NCBI GenBank assembly: GCA_029260715.1
Contig: JAJDCS010000017.1
Location: 1 to 64,000 of the forward strand
From: Phycisphaeraceae bacterium
GTDB taxonomy: Bacteria; Planctomycetota; Phycisphaerae; Phycisphaerales; Phycisphaeraceae
Length of the DNA: 64,000 nt
Direction of reading: 5' to 3'
Part shown: positions 62,938 through 64,000 of the stretch, one piece after another
Numbering within the stretch: position 1 is the stretch's first letter
How the letters are laid out: every line of letters begins with the position of its first letter
The notes under the pieces: generated by a model
Told to the model about the DNA's origin: nothing
The model's database searches: none
The model's input: only the letters and a program-made list of their open reading frames with translations
Position numbers and translations under genes: made by a program

Positions 62938-64000
62938 TCACGGTGTGGCGGGCTCACCAACGGGCAGGCTAAGCACAAACGAAACCCCACCGTCCGGGTT
63001 GCCGGTGACTGAAATCTTGCCCCCGTGCGCTTCGGCGATGGTCCTGCTGATCGACAGGCCCATGCCCATGCCGTGCGGCTTGGTCGTATAGAAAGGCTCG
63101 AAAATGTGGCTCAATACCTCTTCAGCCACACCAGGCCCCGTGTCGCTGACGGTCACCGCGACGCGGCCTTGGCCCCGCGGGGCCACGCGCATGGTCAAGC
63201 CGCGGTGATCCGACGATCTGTCTTCCATCGCCTCGATCGCGTTGGTGGCTAGGTTCAGGATGATTTGCTCGATCTGGACGTTGTCGGCCTCGACGAAAAT
63301 CGGAGCGCCGCTTAGCTCCACGTTGACCTCCACGCGGCTGGACCGGGCTTTGGGCGCGATCAGCGCGACGGTCTCGTGGACGATGTAGTTGATGTCGACA
63401 TGGCTGCGCTGGGTCTGCCCCTTGTGCACGTAGGCGCGTAGCCGACGCACGATCTCCGAAACGCGGTGGCACTGCGAAGACACTTTTTCCATGGTGTCTG
63501 ACAGCTCTTGGGAGTCAAAGTTTTTTTCGGACAACACCGCGGCACAGTGCTGGGTGTAAACGGATATCGCCGCCAACGGCTGGTTGATCTCGTGTGCCAG
63601 GCTCGCGGCCAACTCACCCACCGTGCTTAGCCTCGCCATGTGAGCGACTTCTTCGAGGTGCCTGCGGGCCTGCTCCTCGGCCCGCTTGCGGCGTGTGACA
63701 TCCACCATAAACGCCATCGAGCTTAAGGCGCCGCCCGCGCCGTCCCGCTGGATGACAGCCGACAGCAGGACTTCGATAACCCACCCGTCTTTCCGAACCA
63801 TCTGGTATTCGATGTCGCTCACAGACCCGCTCTTGAAAAACTCGGGCAAGACCTCCTCAACGGCGTACCGCCTCGACGCCTCGGTGAGAAACTCCGTCGA
63901 CCGACGCCCCACGACTTCTTCGCGCTCGTACCCCAGCGTGTGCAGCCAGTGGTCGTTGACGCTTATGATCCGACCGTCGCGGTTGATGGAGTGCATCATG
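62938..64000 (-). CDS. PAS sensor histidine kinase, 5' part outside the window (partial)
   Basis: The visible 353 codons contain a PAS domain cut within its core (RDGRIISVNDHWLHTLGYER, about 7-26), the PAC tail (DVTRRKRAEEQ), a HisKA domain with H136 (SLAHEINQPLAAIS), and the ATPase domain (NLATNAIEAM, SDTGPGVAEE, GMGMGLSISRTIAEAHGG). The pattern is that of FixL-like soluble kinases. No regulator is visible downstream; its partner may lie beyond the window edge. Confidence 0.9.
   Translation of the reverse strand, partial: MMHSINRDGRIISVNDHWLHTLGYEREEVVGRRSTEFLTEASRRYAVEEVLPEFFKSGSVSDIEYQMVRKDGWVIEVLLSAVIQRDGAGGALSSMAFMVDVTRRKRAEEQARRHLEEVAHMARLSTVGELAASLAHEINQPLAAISVYTQHCAAVLSEKNFDSQELSDTMEKVSSQCHRVSEIVRRLRAYVHKGQTQRSHVDINYIVHETVALIAPKARSSRVEVNVELSGAPIFVEADNVQIEQIILNLATNAIEAMEDRSSDHRGLTMRVAPRGQGRVAVTVSDTGPGVAEEVLSHIFEPFYTTKPHGMGMGLSISRTIAEAHGGKISVTGNPDGGVSFVLSLPVGEPATP

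Overview
The window looks like a chromosomal segment from a planctomycete, most plausibly of the Phycisphaerae lineage. The grounds are: an N-terminal LEPR-xLL surface-protein tag at the left edge (LEPRVLLS); four secreted proteins with C-terminal PEP-CTERM sorting tags; an unusually long SecA; GC-rich coding sequence; and short palindromic intergenic repeats. No rRNA, tRNA, CRISPR array, transposase, integrase or prophage gene was seen. The taxonomic placement is inference from these gene features.

Layout. 0-10 kb: start of a LEPR-xLL surface protein, transaldolase, a membrane-anchored thioredoxin, a membrane-PilZ fusion, a radical SAM protein, an acyl-CoA ligase, a SPOR lipoprotein, a SulP transporter and sucC. 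10-20 kb: the 1347-residue SecA, a His-rich anchored protein, a diguanylate cyclase, a small HTH gene followed by a long inverted repeat, a C-type-lectin-like PEP-CTERM protein, a CBS protein and an orphan peptide-type ABC permease. 20-23.5 kb: a sodium-pump decarboxylase group (gamma-like, biotin carrier and beta subunits) beside biotin ligase, without the carboxyltransferase subunit. 23.5-27 kb: two AT-rich genes of foreign appearance (a two-helix membrane protein and a HEPN-like protein) around lgt, among repeats. 27-35 kb: RNase R, a YlbF-like protein, thioredoxin, pirin, a small L7/L12-like membrane protein, the three-gene pntA1-pntA2-pntB transhydrogenase and a YjbQ protein. 35.1-35.9 kb: an AT-rich gap with a perfect DnaA box. 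36-38 kb: gatA, gatC, queF. 39.6-45 kb: a signalling cluster of CHASE/PAS histidine kinase, single-domain receiver and REC-GGDEF-HD protein. 46-48.4 kb: zwf and pgl. 49-54.2 kb: ilvC, two PEP-CTERM genes with near-identical tags, pyrH, frr. 54-64 kb: a HEAT-like secreted protein, nrdR, cardiolipin synthase, a PilZ protein, a long Gln/Glu-rich coiled-coil membrane protein, an ABC-F ATPase and a 5'-truncated PAS histidine kinase.

How genes fit together. Transaldolase, Zwf and Pgl belong to the pentose phosphate route, and PntAB can interconvert NADH and NADPH. The decarboxylase group and its adjacent biotin ligase form one functional unit that must borrow a carboxyltransferase from elsewhere. 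Cyclic-di-GMP signalling is well represented (two GGDEF proteins, two PilZ proteins, one HD-GYP-like domain). Several conserved genes stand apart from their usual partners: sucC without sucD, gatCA without gatB, an OppB-like permease without the rest of its transporter.

Two sequence-level themes run through the window. First, several families of short palindromic repeats sit between genes and sometimes run into the ends of reading frames, so many longest-ORF starts are too far upstream; starts here are chosen from ribosome binding sites, repeat boundaries and family lengths. Second, several genes have a TATAAT-like hexamer about 5-10 bases before the ATG and no Shine-Dalgarno sequence, which suggests leaderless transcripts.
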